A stretch of DNA of 64,000 bases from the NCBI RefSeq assembly GCF_000195295.1, contig NC_015388.1:2852001-2916000 (forward strand), written 5' to 3'. Origin of the DNA: Desulfobacca acetoxidans DSM 11109 (GTDB taxonomy: Bacteria; Desulfobacterota; Desulfobaccia; Desulfobaccales; Desulfobaccaceae). This document shows positions 43,091 through 50,852 of this stretch, piece by piece (position 1 is the stretch's first letter; each line of letters opens with the position of its first letter). The position numbers were made by a program, and so were the translations under genes. Under the pieces are notes generated by a model. That model saw only the letters and a program-made list of their open reading frames with translations, had not been told where the DNA came from and made no database searches.

Positions 43091-43142
43091 GCTCATCTCC
43101 TCCAAACTCTAAACTTTTCTCCCGGTAATTGCAATCGGCTCA
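43078..43142. repeat. Near-perfect direct repeat, copy 2
   Basis: 65 bp almost identical to 41995-42058, with a 1-nt indel next to the ribosome site. Its left edge contains the HicB remnant start; its right edge coincides with the point where the CARF regulator gene is cut. Confidence 0.85.
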
Positions 43143-43937
43143 ATTATATATAATTACCCTCAGTCGTTCATCTTTAGCTGTTGCCACGATCCCACAGAAA
43201 TTGATGGCAATGAACCGGTCGGCGGGACGGCCGCTGAGCCGGTGGAGAAACCGGGCAAAGAGCTCCTTGCCCGTGCCGGTCTCCCCCAGGATCAGGACCG
43301 GAACGTCCGATGGGGCCAGCAGCGCCCCGGTTTCCAGGGCCTTGACGACGCTCGGATGATCGCCCACAATGCCGCTCTGCCTGATGGCCGTCTCCAGGTC
43401 CAGCGGTTTTACGTCCGCAATCTCAGGTGCCGCCAGGCAACTGCGCACCACCGGAAAGCCGGGCTGGGTCAGGTCCACCTCCTCCAGGAGGGGCCTCTCG
43501 GCCGTGACAAATTTCGGCGGCCGGATATGCAGCAGCGTGGCCGGCAGTTCCCCCGCCGCGGCCAGCAGCAGCCAGCAGGCGTGCATCTGCGGGGTGCCCG
43601 AGGCCACCGAGATGAAATAGGTGGCCCGGGGATGCGCCGAACTGATCTCCTGGAAATGACGGCGCAAGCCGGTCAGGATCGCCAGGTAGTCCGTGGGATC
43701 GTTGAGCGGTAGATCTCTCACTTCCAGGCGAATATTGGGATACTGTTCTTTTAATGCCGTGGTAGTGAGTCGGGTGTTTTGCCGGGTGTTCGGCGTGTCA
43801 AAGAGAATGACCTCATCAAAGTTTCGGACTGCCAGCAGGGACAGAATGGGCCCGGGCACCTCCTCGCCGCCAATAAGGCCCAAGGTGTAAGGATCATGGA
43901 AGCCGGTAAAGGTGAGGAGGATATTCATTTTGTTCAT
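43140..43937 (-). pseudogene. Truncated CARF-like / sigma-54 AAA+ activator (RtcR type)
   Basis: Residues 1-150 form a CARF-like domain (ILLTFTGFHDPY, DTPNTRQNTRLTT, YFISVASGTPQMHACWLLL), as in RtcR-type regulators that sense RNA-derived or nucleotide signals. A linker is followed by the start of the AAA+ sigma-54 interaction domain with Walker A GETGTGKE at 218. It breaks after FIAINFCG with an unrelated tail, exactly at the end of the 65-bp repeat. Walker B, sensor 2, GAFTGA and the helix-turn-helix are lost, so it cannot activate sigma-54. Confidence 0.8.
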
Positions 43938-44116
43938 GAGGCTGCCTTCGTCGCGCGCGGCGCCGTTTGGAACCAGTGGAGGATCAAAAGACCATAGGCC
44001 TTTTCGGATTGCAGAAAGGCATGGAGTGGTCTAGTGATTTATGAATGAAAATATAGCATTAATATCAAATCACCGTCAAATGCAGTTTTTTGTTTTGGGG
44101 TCAATCTTGTACGAAT

Positions 44117-44146
44117 GAAGGTGGTGCCAGCTTTTCAGCCGGCACG
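44117..44146 (+). repeat. Variant hairpin related to family A
   Basis: GTGCCAGCT-TTTC-AGCCGGCAC with the flank GGTG; resembles the family A palindrome but lacks its usual tail. Confidence 0.45.
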
Positions 44147-44235
44147 CTGATGCACCGGCCAGGAGGCCTAGGCCACCAATGATTCTTTTATGCTTCGTTG
44201 TGTTCTTGAGAACATGTGAACTTGTATATCCCCAC

Positions 44236-44309
44236 TGTAGGGGCGAATCTTGTATTTGCCCTTCGTATTCGACCCTATGCGGTGGGCGAACACAAGGTTC
44301 GCCCCTACA
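44236..44309. repeat. Large inverted repeat, family B (copy 3)
   Basis: Two family B units head to head: TGTAGGGGCGAATCTTG and ...GGTTCGCCCCTACA, forming a 74-nt hairpin with an 11-bp outer stem. Confidence 0.65.
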
Positions 44310-44445
44310 TTCCAATAATTTTTTAAAATGCTAACCGGTACTATGGTAATCTCGCCCCAGGGGGAAAGAAAACGGGCAAAAACGAGCACCGGGCGTTATA
44401 CTATCGCATAAGTTTCATGTTCAGCAATCACAACGAAGCTTAAAA

Positions 44446-44476
44446 AATCAGGTGCACAGGCTCTCTAGCCTGTGTC
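44446..44476 (+). repeat. Dispersed hairpin repeat, family A (partial copy)
   Basis: GTGCACAGGCT-CTCT-AGCCTGTG without the 3' tail, just before the Ntn hydrolase gene. Confidence 0.6.
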
Positions 44477-44549
44477 TGGGCGCGCCGGCTGGAAAGGTGG
44501 CGCCACCATCTTTCCTGCAAGGCATCACGGGCTGCAGAAGGGAGGGGTC

Positions 44550-45257
44550 ATGACGCTTATCTTGGGTCTGGCGGCAGTGGACGGCATTGTCCTGGCTTCC
44601 GATGGCCAGGTGACAACGGGAGAAGTGCGTTCGCCGGGGAAAAAGATCTTTCCTTTAAGCAACAGTATCCTCTGGGCAGCGGCCGGGGAATTATCACTCA
44701 TTCAGAGGGTGCAGGAGCGCCTGACGGCCCTGCCTTTGGACGCCTCCCTGGCCAATCTTAGGGACCAGATCGGCGAGCTGATCAAAAACTGCGTTTCGGA
44801 ACTGCTACAGATGGACTTCCGTTCCCAATTTCTGACCCTGGATCAAGACCGCCTGATCCAGTTGCATAATGCCGAATTTATTTTTGCCGAATACAGCAGA
44901 AAACCCGAACTGCTGCATCTGAGCGTCTTCGGTTCGCCGGAGTGGATCACTCAGCGGCCTTTTGTAGCCGGCAACGGCGATCTCTTCGCCTATGCCCTGC
45001 TTAGCAAGTATCAACCCCAGCATCTCAAACTGGAGCAGGCCACCCTCCTGGCCTATAAAGTAGTGGAGGAAGCCATCGAAGTGGGGGCCTACGGCATCGG
45101 CGGGCCGATCGATCTCTGGCTGCTTTCGGCGGCGGGAGTAAAAAAACTCAGCACCGCAGAACTCCATAACCTTGCCGCACACGCCAGAAAACTCCGCAAA
45201 CAAGAGATCGAACTATTGCAGAATCTGGCGCCAGAAACCATTGCCCCCGGCAGATAG
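44550..45257 (+). CDS. Proteasome-like Ntn hydrolase (stand-alone)
   Basis: A 235-residue protein from the ATG at 44550, with GGAGGGGTC directly before it. After Met removal the N-terminus is TLILGLAAVDGIVLASDGQVTTG, matching proteasome beta/HslV: Thr1 nucleophile, Asp17 (ASDGQ) and a Lys (PGKKIFPL). LWAAAGELSLIQRV corresponds to the first helix. It is longer than HslV and has no HslU neighbour. Peptidase activity is likely by analogy; substrate and partner ATPase are unknown. Codon use is like the neighbours. It stands between the decayed island and the Pst region. Confidence 0.7.
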   Translation: MTLILGLAAVDGIVLASDGQVTTGEVRSPGKKIFPLSNSILWAAAGELSLIQRVQERLTALPLDASLANLRDQIGELIKNCVSELLQMDFRSQFLTLDQDRLIQLHNAEFIFAEYSRKPELLHLSVFGSPEWITQRPFVAGNGDLFAYALLSKYQPQHLKLEQATLLAYKVVEEAIEVGAYGIGGPIDLWLLSAAGVKKLSTAELHNLAAHARKLRKQEIELLQNLAPETIAPGR

Positions 45258-45354
45258 TATCTAGCGCGCGCAATTTACACCGTTTCCGGTTTAATAGTAT
45301 CCTAATATGAGCTGGCTGTGGTCCGGGCAGGTTGCAGGCAGGTCGAAATCGGCA

Positions 45355-46122
45355 CTAGCCGTACTTCCCGGAAACGTAATCCTCGGTGCGGCTGTCCTTG
45401 GGGCGGGTGAAGATGGCGGAGGTAGGGCCGAACTCCACCAGGTCGCCCAGCAGCATGAACCCGGTATCGGTGGAGACCCGGGCCGCCTGCTGCATGTTGT
45501 GGGTGACGATGATAATCGTATACTCCTTGACCAATTCCTGCATTAATTCCTCAAGTTGCAGGGTAGCCAGGGGGTCCAGGGCCGAACAGGGTTCGTCCAT
45601 CAGCAAAATTTCTGGCTCTACGGCCAGCAGACGGGCTATACAGAGGCGCTGCTGCTGCTCTTCGGTAAGGGACAGAGCCGATTGCTGCAACCGGTCCCGT
45701 AATTCCTGCCACAAATGCACCGCCTCCAGCGACCGCACCAGGATCTCTTCCAATTCCTTCTTATGCGGCCGTCCATGCAGCGTCGGCCCATAGACGATAT
45801 TATCGTAAATGGAGAGCGGAAAGGGGTTGGGCCGCTGAAAGACCATCCCCACCTTCTTGCGCAACTGGATCAGGTTGGTGTCCCGACGATAGATGTTATC
45901 GCCGTCAATCAGCACCTGGCCGGTAATCGATACGCCATCGATCAGATCATTCATCCGGTTTAACACCCGGAGCAGGGTCGATTTGCCGCAACCGGACGGC
46001 CCGATCAACGCCGTAATCCTCTGCCGCACGAAAGAGGCATCGATATTCTTCAGGGCATGAAAACTGCCGTAATATAAATCCAAGTGGCGGATAGTGATAA
46101 TGTCGTTCGGCATACTCATCAT
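45355..46122 (-). CDS. pstB: PstB-like ATPase with degenerate signature (PstB1b)
   Basis: A 255-residue phosphate-transporter ATPase. Walker [10 protein letters not shown] (41-49), Q-loop Gln96 in VFQRP, Walker B with D176/E177, D-loop SALD, and H-loop His208 in VTHN are canonical. The signature LSGGQ is LTEEQ (152-156), which should not clamp ATP bound to a partner. It is the last gene of the phoU-pstS-pstC-pstA-pstB-pstB set, 70 nt after its sister. Role: energise phosphate import through PstC/PstA at the membrane, probably as a heterodimer. Confidence 0.92.
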   Translation of the reverse strand: MMSMPNDIITIRHLDLYYGSFHALKNIDASFVRQRITALIGPSGCGKSTLLRVLNRMNDLIDGVSITGQVLIDGDNIYRRDTNLIQLRKKVGMVFQRPNPFPLSIYDNIVYGPTLHGRPHKKELEEILVRSLEAVHLWQELRDRLQQSALSLTEEQQQRLCIARLLAVEPEILLMDEPCSALDPLATLQLEELMQELVKEYTIIIVTHNMQQAARVSTDTGFMLLGDLVEFGPTSAIFTRPKDSRTEDYVSGKYG

Positions 46123-46191
46123 TATTTTTTCAGCAACGGCCTAAAAATAAGCACTGCTTTCCCTTTTCCCTCTACCCTCTTCCCGTTCTTC

Positions 46192-46965
46192 TTATCCAAA
46201 CCGCCCCGATATATAATCATCAGTCCGTTTGTCTTTGGGGGCCATGAAGACTTCCGGGGTAACGCCGTATTCGATGAGGCGGCTCATCAGCAAGAAGGCC
46301 ACTTTGTCCGAACATCGGGCGATCTGTTTGGTGTTGTTGCTCACCAGGATGATGGTAAAATCTTTCTTCAACTCTGTCAGCGTCTCCTCGATGCGAGCCG
46401 TGGAGATCGGATCCAGGCCACTGGTCGGCTCGTCCAAGAGAATCACTTCCGGTTGCATGGCCAGTGTCCGCGCCAGACAGAGTCGCTGCTGCTGACCCCC
46501 CGAAAGTTTCAGGGCCGAATCGTGCAGACGGTCTTTAACTTCCGGCCATAATTGCGCCGCTTTCAGACTGAACTCTACCAGTTCATCCAAGACCGCTTTC
46601 GATCTTTTGCCATGCATCCGGGGGGCGAAGGCCAGGTTCTCGTAAATAGAACGGGGTAGAGGCGTCGGCTTGGCGAAGACCATACCCACCCGCCGGCGCA
46701 GTTCATCGACGTTACAATCTCTGGCGAGGATATCTTCGCCGTCCAGGTGGACACTGCCTTCTACCCTGGCGCCGCTCACCAGATCACTCATCCGGTTGAG
46801 CACCCGTAAAAATGTTGTCTTGCCGCTCTTGGACGGACCCATCAATCCGAGAATCTCGCCCTGCCGGATGTCCAACCGGAGGTCCTCTATGGCTTGACGC
46901 TGGCCATAATAAAAGTTTAGGTCGCGTACCTGAATTTTAATCGGCCAGGTAGAATCTTTTAGCAT
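46192..46965 (-). CDS. pstB: PstB-like ATPase with degenerate Q- and H-loops (PstB1a)
   Basis: A 257-residue ATPase. Walker A GPSKSGKTT (43-51; third Gly of the canonical loop replaced by Lys), signature LSGGQ (154-158) and Walker B D178/E179 are intact. The Q-loop Gln is Ala98 (VFAKP) and the H-loop His is Asn210 (VSNN), so its own site is unlikely to hydrolyse ATP. It starts 5 nt after pstA. Together with the downstream PstB the lost motifs are complementary. Confidence 0.92.
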   Translation of the reverse strand: MLKDSTWPIKIQVRDLNFYYGQRQAIEDLRLDIRQGEILGLMGPSKSGKTTFLRVLNRMSDLVSGARVEGSVHLDGEDILARDCNVDELRRRVGMVFAKPTPLPRSIYENLAFAPRMHGKRSKAVLDELVEFSLKAAQLWPEVKDRLHDSALKLSGGQQQRLCLARTLAMQPEVILLDEPTSGLDPISTARIEETLTELKKDFTIILVSNNTKQIARCSDKVAFLLMSRLIEYGVTPEVFMAPKDKRTDDYISGRFG

Positions 46966-46969
46966 ATCA

Positions 46970-47806
46970 TTAACTATATCTGCGAATGAACCGCTGCATC
47001 AGGCTATAGGCGCTGATGTTGATCAGGAGGATGGAGATGATCAAGATGGCCGCGGTCCCGTAAGCATTAGGCATGGACAACCCCTCCCGGGCCAGAATAT
47101 AAAAGTGCACCGCCATGGAACGCCCCGAATCAAAGAGCGTGGCCGGCAACCGCAACGAAGCCCCCGCAGTAAACAACACCACGGCGGTCTCCCCGATCGA
47201 CCGGCCGATACTTAACACAATGCCGGTCATAATTCCCGGCAGGGCGCAGGGCAGCACCACCCGGGTGATGGTCCGCCACTTCCCTATTCCTAAAGAATAG
47301 CAGACATCGTGATACTCTCGGGGCACGGCCTTCAGAGCCTCCTCACTGGTGCGAATAATCGTCGGCAGCACCATAATAGCCAGACTCAGTCCCCCGGACA
47401 ACATCGACCAGCCCAAGTTTAGCTTGATGACAAAGAGCACAAAACCAAAGAGGCCCAAGATTATCGACGGTACTCCCGCCAGACACTCCGCCCCAAATCG
47501 GATCAGGCGGGTAACCCAGCCTTCCCGCGTGTATTCCGTCAGATAAATAGCGGTTCCCACTCCCAGCGGCGAGGCCACCGCCAGGGCTACCAAGGTCAAG
47601 TAGATGGTAGTAACAATGGTCGGGAAGATCCCCCCGGCCCGTCCCATGTCTTCGATATCATGGAACAAAAAGTGAAACGTGACCTGGGGTAGGCCTTTGA
47701 CTGAGATAAAGGCGATGATAAATATCAGGAAAAAGAGGGTCAGTCCGGTGAGGCTCCAGAGCAGGCTTTTCATCAGCCGCTGCGTCAGAAACGGGTCAAT
47801 CCGCAT
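46970..47806 (-). CDS. pstA: Phosphate ABC transporter permease PstA (system 1)
   Basis: A 278-residue permease with six membrane helices. The N-terminal cytoplasmic end, LVALAVASPLGVGTAIYLTEY, GVPSIILGLFGF, and the EAA-like coupling loop SEEALKAVPREYHDVCYSLGIGKWRTI are typical of PstA. It starts 9 nt after pstC and pairs with it to form the membrane channel for phosphate. Confidence 0.92.
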   Translation of the reverse strand: MRIDPFLTQRLMKSLLWSLTGLTLFFLIFIIAFISVKGLPQVTFHFLFHDIEDMGRAGGIFPTIVTTIYLTLVALAVASPLGVGTAIYLTEYTREGWVTRLIRFGAECLAGVPSIILGLFGFVLFVIKLNLGWSMLSGGLSLAIMVLPTIIRTSEEALKAVPREYHDVCYSLGIGKWRTITRVVLPCALPGIMTGIVLSIGRSIGETAVVLFTAGASLRLPATLFDSGRSMAVHFYILAREGLSMPNAYGTAAILIISILLINISAYSLMQRFIRRYS

Positions 47807-47815
47807 GGTTTGGCC

Positions 47816-48655
47816 TTATTTCCGCCCGGCAATGAGCGTTGCTGCCGTATTCAGGATCATGATAATGATAAACAGGATGATGCCGGTGGCAAAGAGCCCT
47901 TCGCGGTGGGCGCCGGAGGCGTAGCCCAGTTCCAGAGCGATATTGCTGGTCAGAGTGCGCACCGGGTCCAGGATGGAGGTAGGAATCTTCAAGGCGTTGC
48001 CGGCCACCATAATCACTGCCATCGTCTCGCCGATGGCTCTCCCCATGCCCAAAATAATGGCGGTGATGATGCCGGAACGGGCGGCTGGCAACACCAGCTT
48101 GCGTACCGTCTGCCATTGGGTGGCCCCCAGCGCAATAGAACCTTCACGATAGATGGCCGGTACCGCATTGATAGCGTCAATGGAGATACTGATCACCGTC
48201 GGTAGGATCATAATCCCGAGGATCAACGCCGCCGCCAGCAGCGACAAGCCCGGCCCCCCCAGATAATTACGGATAAGCGGCACCAGCAGCACCACCCCCA
48301 GGAAGCCATAAACCACCGACGGTATGCCTGCCAAGAGTTCTATCGTGGGTTTGAGGATCCTGGTCAGAGACGGCGGTGAAAACTCCGCCAATACAATGGC
48401 GCAGGCCAGGGCCAGCGGCACCCCAAAGATCATGGCCCCGAGGGTCACGTACAGGGAAGACAGGATCATGGCCAAAATGCCGAAATGACCTTTGGTGGGC
48501 GCCCAGTGAGCCCCTAAGACAAAATTGTGAATCCCGGTTGTAACGATTACCGGCATCCCTTCCAAAAAGATAAAAATAGTGATGAGCAATAAGGACCCGA
48601 TGGCCGACATAGCCAAAAGCAGGAGAACTTTTTCGATCAGTTTTTCGTTACCCAT
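47816..48655 (-). CDS. pstC: Phosphate ABC transporter permease PstC (system 1)
   Basis: About 279 residues from the ATG at 48655. Six helices with GVPLALACAIVLAEFSP, LAGIPSVVYGFLGVVLLVP and the coupling loop DAINAVPAIYREGSIALGATQWQTV. A longer frame to 48694 reads through the end of pstS and is rejected. It follows pstS by 7 nt. Confidence 0.92.
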   Translation of the reverse strand: MGNEKLIEKVLLLLAMSAIGSLLLITIFIFLEGMPVIVTTGIHNFVLGAHWAPTKGHFGILAMILSSLYVTLGAMIFGVPLALACAIVLAEFSPPSLTRILKPTIELLAGIPSVVYGFLGVVLLVPLIRNYLGGPGLSLLAAALILGIMILPTVISISIDAINAVPAIYREGSIALGATQWQTVRKLVLPAARSGIITAIILGMGRAIGETMAVIMVAGNALKIPTSILDPVRTLTSNIALELGYASGAHREGLFATGIILFIIIMILNTAATLIAGRK

Positions 48656-48662
48656 TCTTGGC

Positions 48663-49475
48663 TCACTGCTCGCCGATGCTGACCAGACCTTCATTTTCCA
48701 AAATCAACTGCCCTTTGCGGCTTAAAACATAATCATTAAATTCCTTGGCAATGCCGGTCGGCCGATCCAAGGTCACAAAGAGAAACCGCCGGGTAAGTTT
48801 ATACTCACCCTTCTTGATGTTCTGGCTCGTGGGGCTGACCCCGTCAATGGCCAACGCCTTTACCTGGTGATTCACGAGACCGCAGGAGATATAACCGATG
48901 GCATAGGGATCCGTAGCCACAATCTCCCGGACGGCGCCATTGGAATCCTGCACCAGGGCCGAAGGGGTGATCTCGGTTTTACCCATAACCAACTCTTCAA
49001 AGGCAGTGCGGGTACCGGACCCTTCTTCTCGCGTGATTACATGGATGCCGTGGGCCGGCAAACCCAAGGCCGACCAATTGTGCAAGCTGCTGGTAAAGAT
49101 GCGCCGCAGATCCTCTAAAGAGAGGTCGGTCAATCCCGAGGTGGGATGGACGATAACGGCGATGCCGTCAAAAGCAATGACTGTCTCCCAGAGTTTTTTT
49201 TCCGCCGGAGTTAACTCCCGAGATGAGGCCCCGATGTCTGCCGCACGCTGCTGCACTGCCATGATGCCGGCGCTAGACCCCCCTCCCTGAACATTGATAA
49301 GGCAGCCGGCACACTTTTGCATATAGACCTCCGCCAGCTTTTCGGCGAAGGGCTGCACCGAAGTAGACCCGGCAATGGTCAGCGTTTGCCCCTGTCTTTC
49401 GCTGCGGCCGCAGCCTAAGATCAGACCGGCCAGCAGCAGAAACGATATCAATAGCTTATTCCTGATAATATTCAC
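48663..49475 (-). CDS. pstS: Phosphate-binding lipoprotein PstS (system 1)
   Basis: A 270-residue periplasmic binding protein. The signal ends at LILGC, a lipobox, so it is membrane-anchored. AGSTSVQPFAEKLAEVYM, GGGSSAGIMAVQQ, GASSRELTPAEKK and EEGSGTRTAFEE are phosphate-contact segments of PstS. GTG start. It lies between phoU and pstC on the minus strand. Confidence 0.92.
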   Translation of the reverse strand: MNIIRNKLLISFLLLAGLILGCGRSERQGQTLTIAGSTSVQPFAEKLAEVYMQKCAGCLINVQGGGSSAGIMAVQQRAADIGASSRELTPAEKKLWETVIAFDGIAVIVHPTSGLTDLSLEDLRRIFTSSLHNWSALGLPAHGIHVITREEGSGTRTAFEELVMGKTEITPSALVQDSNGAVREIVATDPYAIGYISCGLVNHQVKALAIDGVSPTSQNIKKGEYKLTRRFLFVTLDRPTGIAKEFNDYVLSRKGQLILENEGLVSIGEQ

Positions 49476-49490
49476 GACCTATCAATCACC

Positions 49491-49553
49491 CGCGATTCAT
49501 AAGGAGCAACAGCCGGTGGACCGGCTTCCAGCCGATGCAGAAGTTATTTTCCT
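49491..49553 (+). repeat. Dispersed hairpin repeat, family A (copy 7)
   Basis: CGATTCATAAGGAG, ATGGACCGGCT-TCC-AGCCGATGC-like arms and AAGTTATTTTCC, between pstS and phoU of system 1. Confidence 0.6.
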
Positions 49554-49611
49554 CCAACTCGGAACTCAATACCTGCTTCCCAACAAAGGTTTAGGCCGCC
49601 CCCCCCCTCGA

Positions 49612-50319
49612 TCAATGGAACTCCTCATCCAGATAATCCAACGTCGCCTTCTGATGACGGATAATTCGACCCTTTACCATAAAGACCACCATCTCACAGA
49701 TATGCACCGCATGGTCGCCAATGCGCTCCAGGAATTTAGAAATCATAAAGGTCCGCATGATGTTGTGCATTGACTGCAGATCCCTTCCTTGCATCCGTTT
49801 CACCGCCTCCCAAAGGCTGTCCTGGTAGATCCGGTCTATCGCCTGATCCCTCCGGGCCGTCTGCAGAGCCAGCTCCGCGTCCCAATTGATAAAGGCCCTG
49901 AGACTGTTCTCTAACAGTTCTTGAACCTTAACTGCCATGCTGAGCTGAGGGGTTAAATCGATGGAGTTTTCCATAGCGGCAATCAGGTCCAGGGCATAGC
50001 GGCTGATGTTGCCGGCCAGATCGCCGATCCGCTCCAAAGTAGTGATGATCTTCATGGCGGTAGTGATAAAACGCAGGTCGGTGGCTGCCGGCTGATACAG
50101 GGCGATCATGGTCAAACAGCTCTCGTCGATATCTACCTCCAAAGAGTTGATCTGCTGATCCCCTTCAATGGTCGCCAGGGCCGGCCCTTCTTCCCAGGTC
50201 TCCAGACTGATGCAGGCCTGAGCGATGGCATTGGCTACCATCTCCCCCAAACTCAAAATTTTGCTTCGCAAAGTTTGGAGGTCATTTTCAAATTTGCGGC
50301 TGACATGTTCTCGCGGCAA
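49612..50319 (-). CDS. phoU: PhoU regulator (system 1)
   Basis: A 235-residue PhoU with two three-helix bundles and the metal-binding ERIGDLA and ERIGDHA repeats (near residues 96 and 197), the second ending VHICEMVVF. PhoU links Pst transport to PhoR, holding Pho genes off when phosphate is plentiful. It is first of the minus-strand operon, and starts with TTG at 50319 about 11 nt after GAGGAGG. Confidence 0.92.
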   Translation of the reverse strand: MPREHVSRKFENDLQTLRSKILSLGEMVANAIAQACISLETWEEGPALATIEGDQQINSLEVDIDESCLTMIALYQPAATDLRFITTAMKIITTLERIGDLAGNISRYALDLIAAMENSIDLTPQLSMAVKVQELLENSLRAFINWDAELALQTARRDQAIDRIYQDSLWEAVKRMQGRDLQSMHNIMRTFMISKFLERIGDHAVHICEMVVFMVKGRIIRHQKATLDYLDEEFH

Positions 50320-50395
50320 GACGAGATCATCCTCCTCGCCATGAAGATGTTTACCGGGAAACGACGTTCCCCGAGCAGATTTATATTATATTATG

Positions 50396-50412
50396 CTAAC
50401 ATTAATCTAACA
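50396..50412 (+). promoter_or_regulatory. Candidate Pho box upstream of phoU1
   Basis: CTAACA at 50396-50401 and 50407-50412, an 11-bp period direct repeat. The surrounding 19 nt match the pstS2 site in 18 positions. It lies 77 nt upstream of phoU; on the minus side an AT-rich -10-like TATAAT follows. Confidence 0.6.
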
Positions 50413-50450
50413 ATAAACCAATGCAATTATCCTTATAATTGCGTCAGCCA

Positions 50451-50490
50451 CAAACCGTGAGATTTGTTTACCGGCGCTCCAAACTATCTC
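50451..50490 (+). repeat. Family A repeat, eroded copy
   Basis: CAAACCGTGAGATTTG with GGCGCT but without the palindrome arms or tail. Confidence 0.45.
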
Positions 50491-50599
50491 CCTTCTGCCA
50501 ATTCCTCTACCATTCTTCCCTGTTACCGGATATAATACCGTGGCTGACCTGTACCGCAACCAACGGGGGGTTAAAGCTTCTGTAACACCCCAGTTGTTT

Positions 50600-50625
50600 G
50601 GGGCGAAGATAAGATTCGCCCCTAC
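50600..50625. repeat. Dispersed hairpin repeat, family B (copy 4)
   Basis: GGGGCGAAGATAAG-ATTCGCCCCTAC, an interrupted palindrome. Confidence 0.6.
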
Positions 50626-50772
50626 GGATGGGCCTGTCGGTGCTGCAGTGCTGCTAGAGTGGGCACCGGCCACCCCTTCCTTGGTCTATGCTCTCAGATG
50701 GCTGAGGTATTACTGGCTTTTTATTTTCACTCTATTTTTTAGCCGAAAACCGTGAACGATAAAAGTGCAATC

Positions 50773-50817
50773 CTAACAAAGAAATTGTTGTCTCCTAACA
50801 TTCGCATGCCATACTAT
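50773..50817 (+). promoter_or_regulatory. Candidate Pho box and -10 for phoBR
   Basis: CTAACA at 50773-50778 and 50795-50800 (22 bp apart, two 11-bp periods), then 11 nt, then TACTAT at 50812-50817 as -10, with phoB ATG at 50853. Confidence 0.6.
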
Positions 50818-50852
50818 TAATATTTCGCTTGTTTTTTGTCGGGAGGCAGTTA

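Larger units (their letters stand above)
43938..44549. other. Repeat-rich spacer
   Basis: No gene recognised in about 610 nt. It holds a variant of the family A palindrome (44117-44146), the large family B hairpin (44236-44309) and a family A half unit (44446-44476). Confidence 0.55.
50320..50852. other. Divergent intergenic region with Pho-box candidates and repeats
   Basis: About 530 nt between phoU1 and phoB. It holds two candidate Pho boxes (50396-50412 and 50773-50800), a family A half unit (50451-50490) and a family B unit (50600-50625). No gene recognised. Confidence 0.6.

Noticed and set aside
44076-44315. Minus-strand frame in the repeat-rich spacer
   Set aside because: It is a translation of the family B inverted repeat.
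47796-48205. Frames antisense to or out of frame with pstC1
   Set aside because: Shadows of a conserved permease; His/Arg-rich composition typical of frame artefacts.
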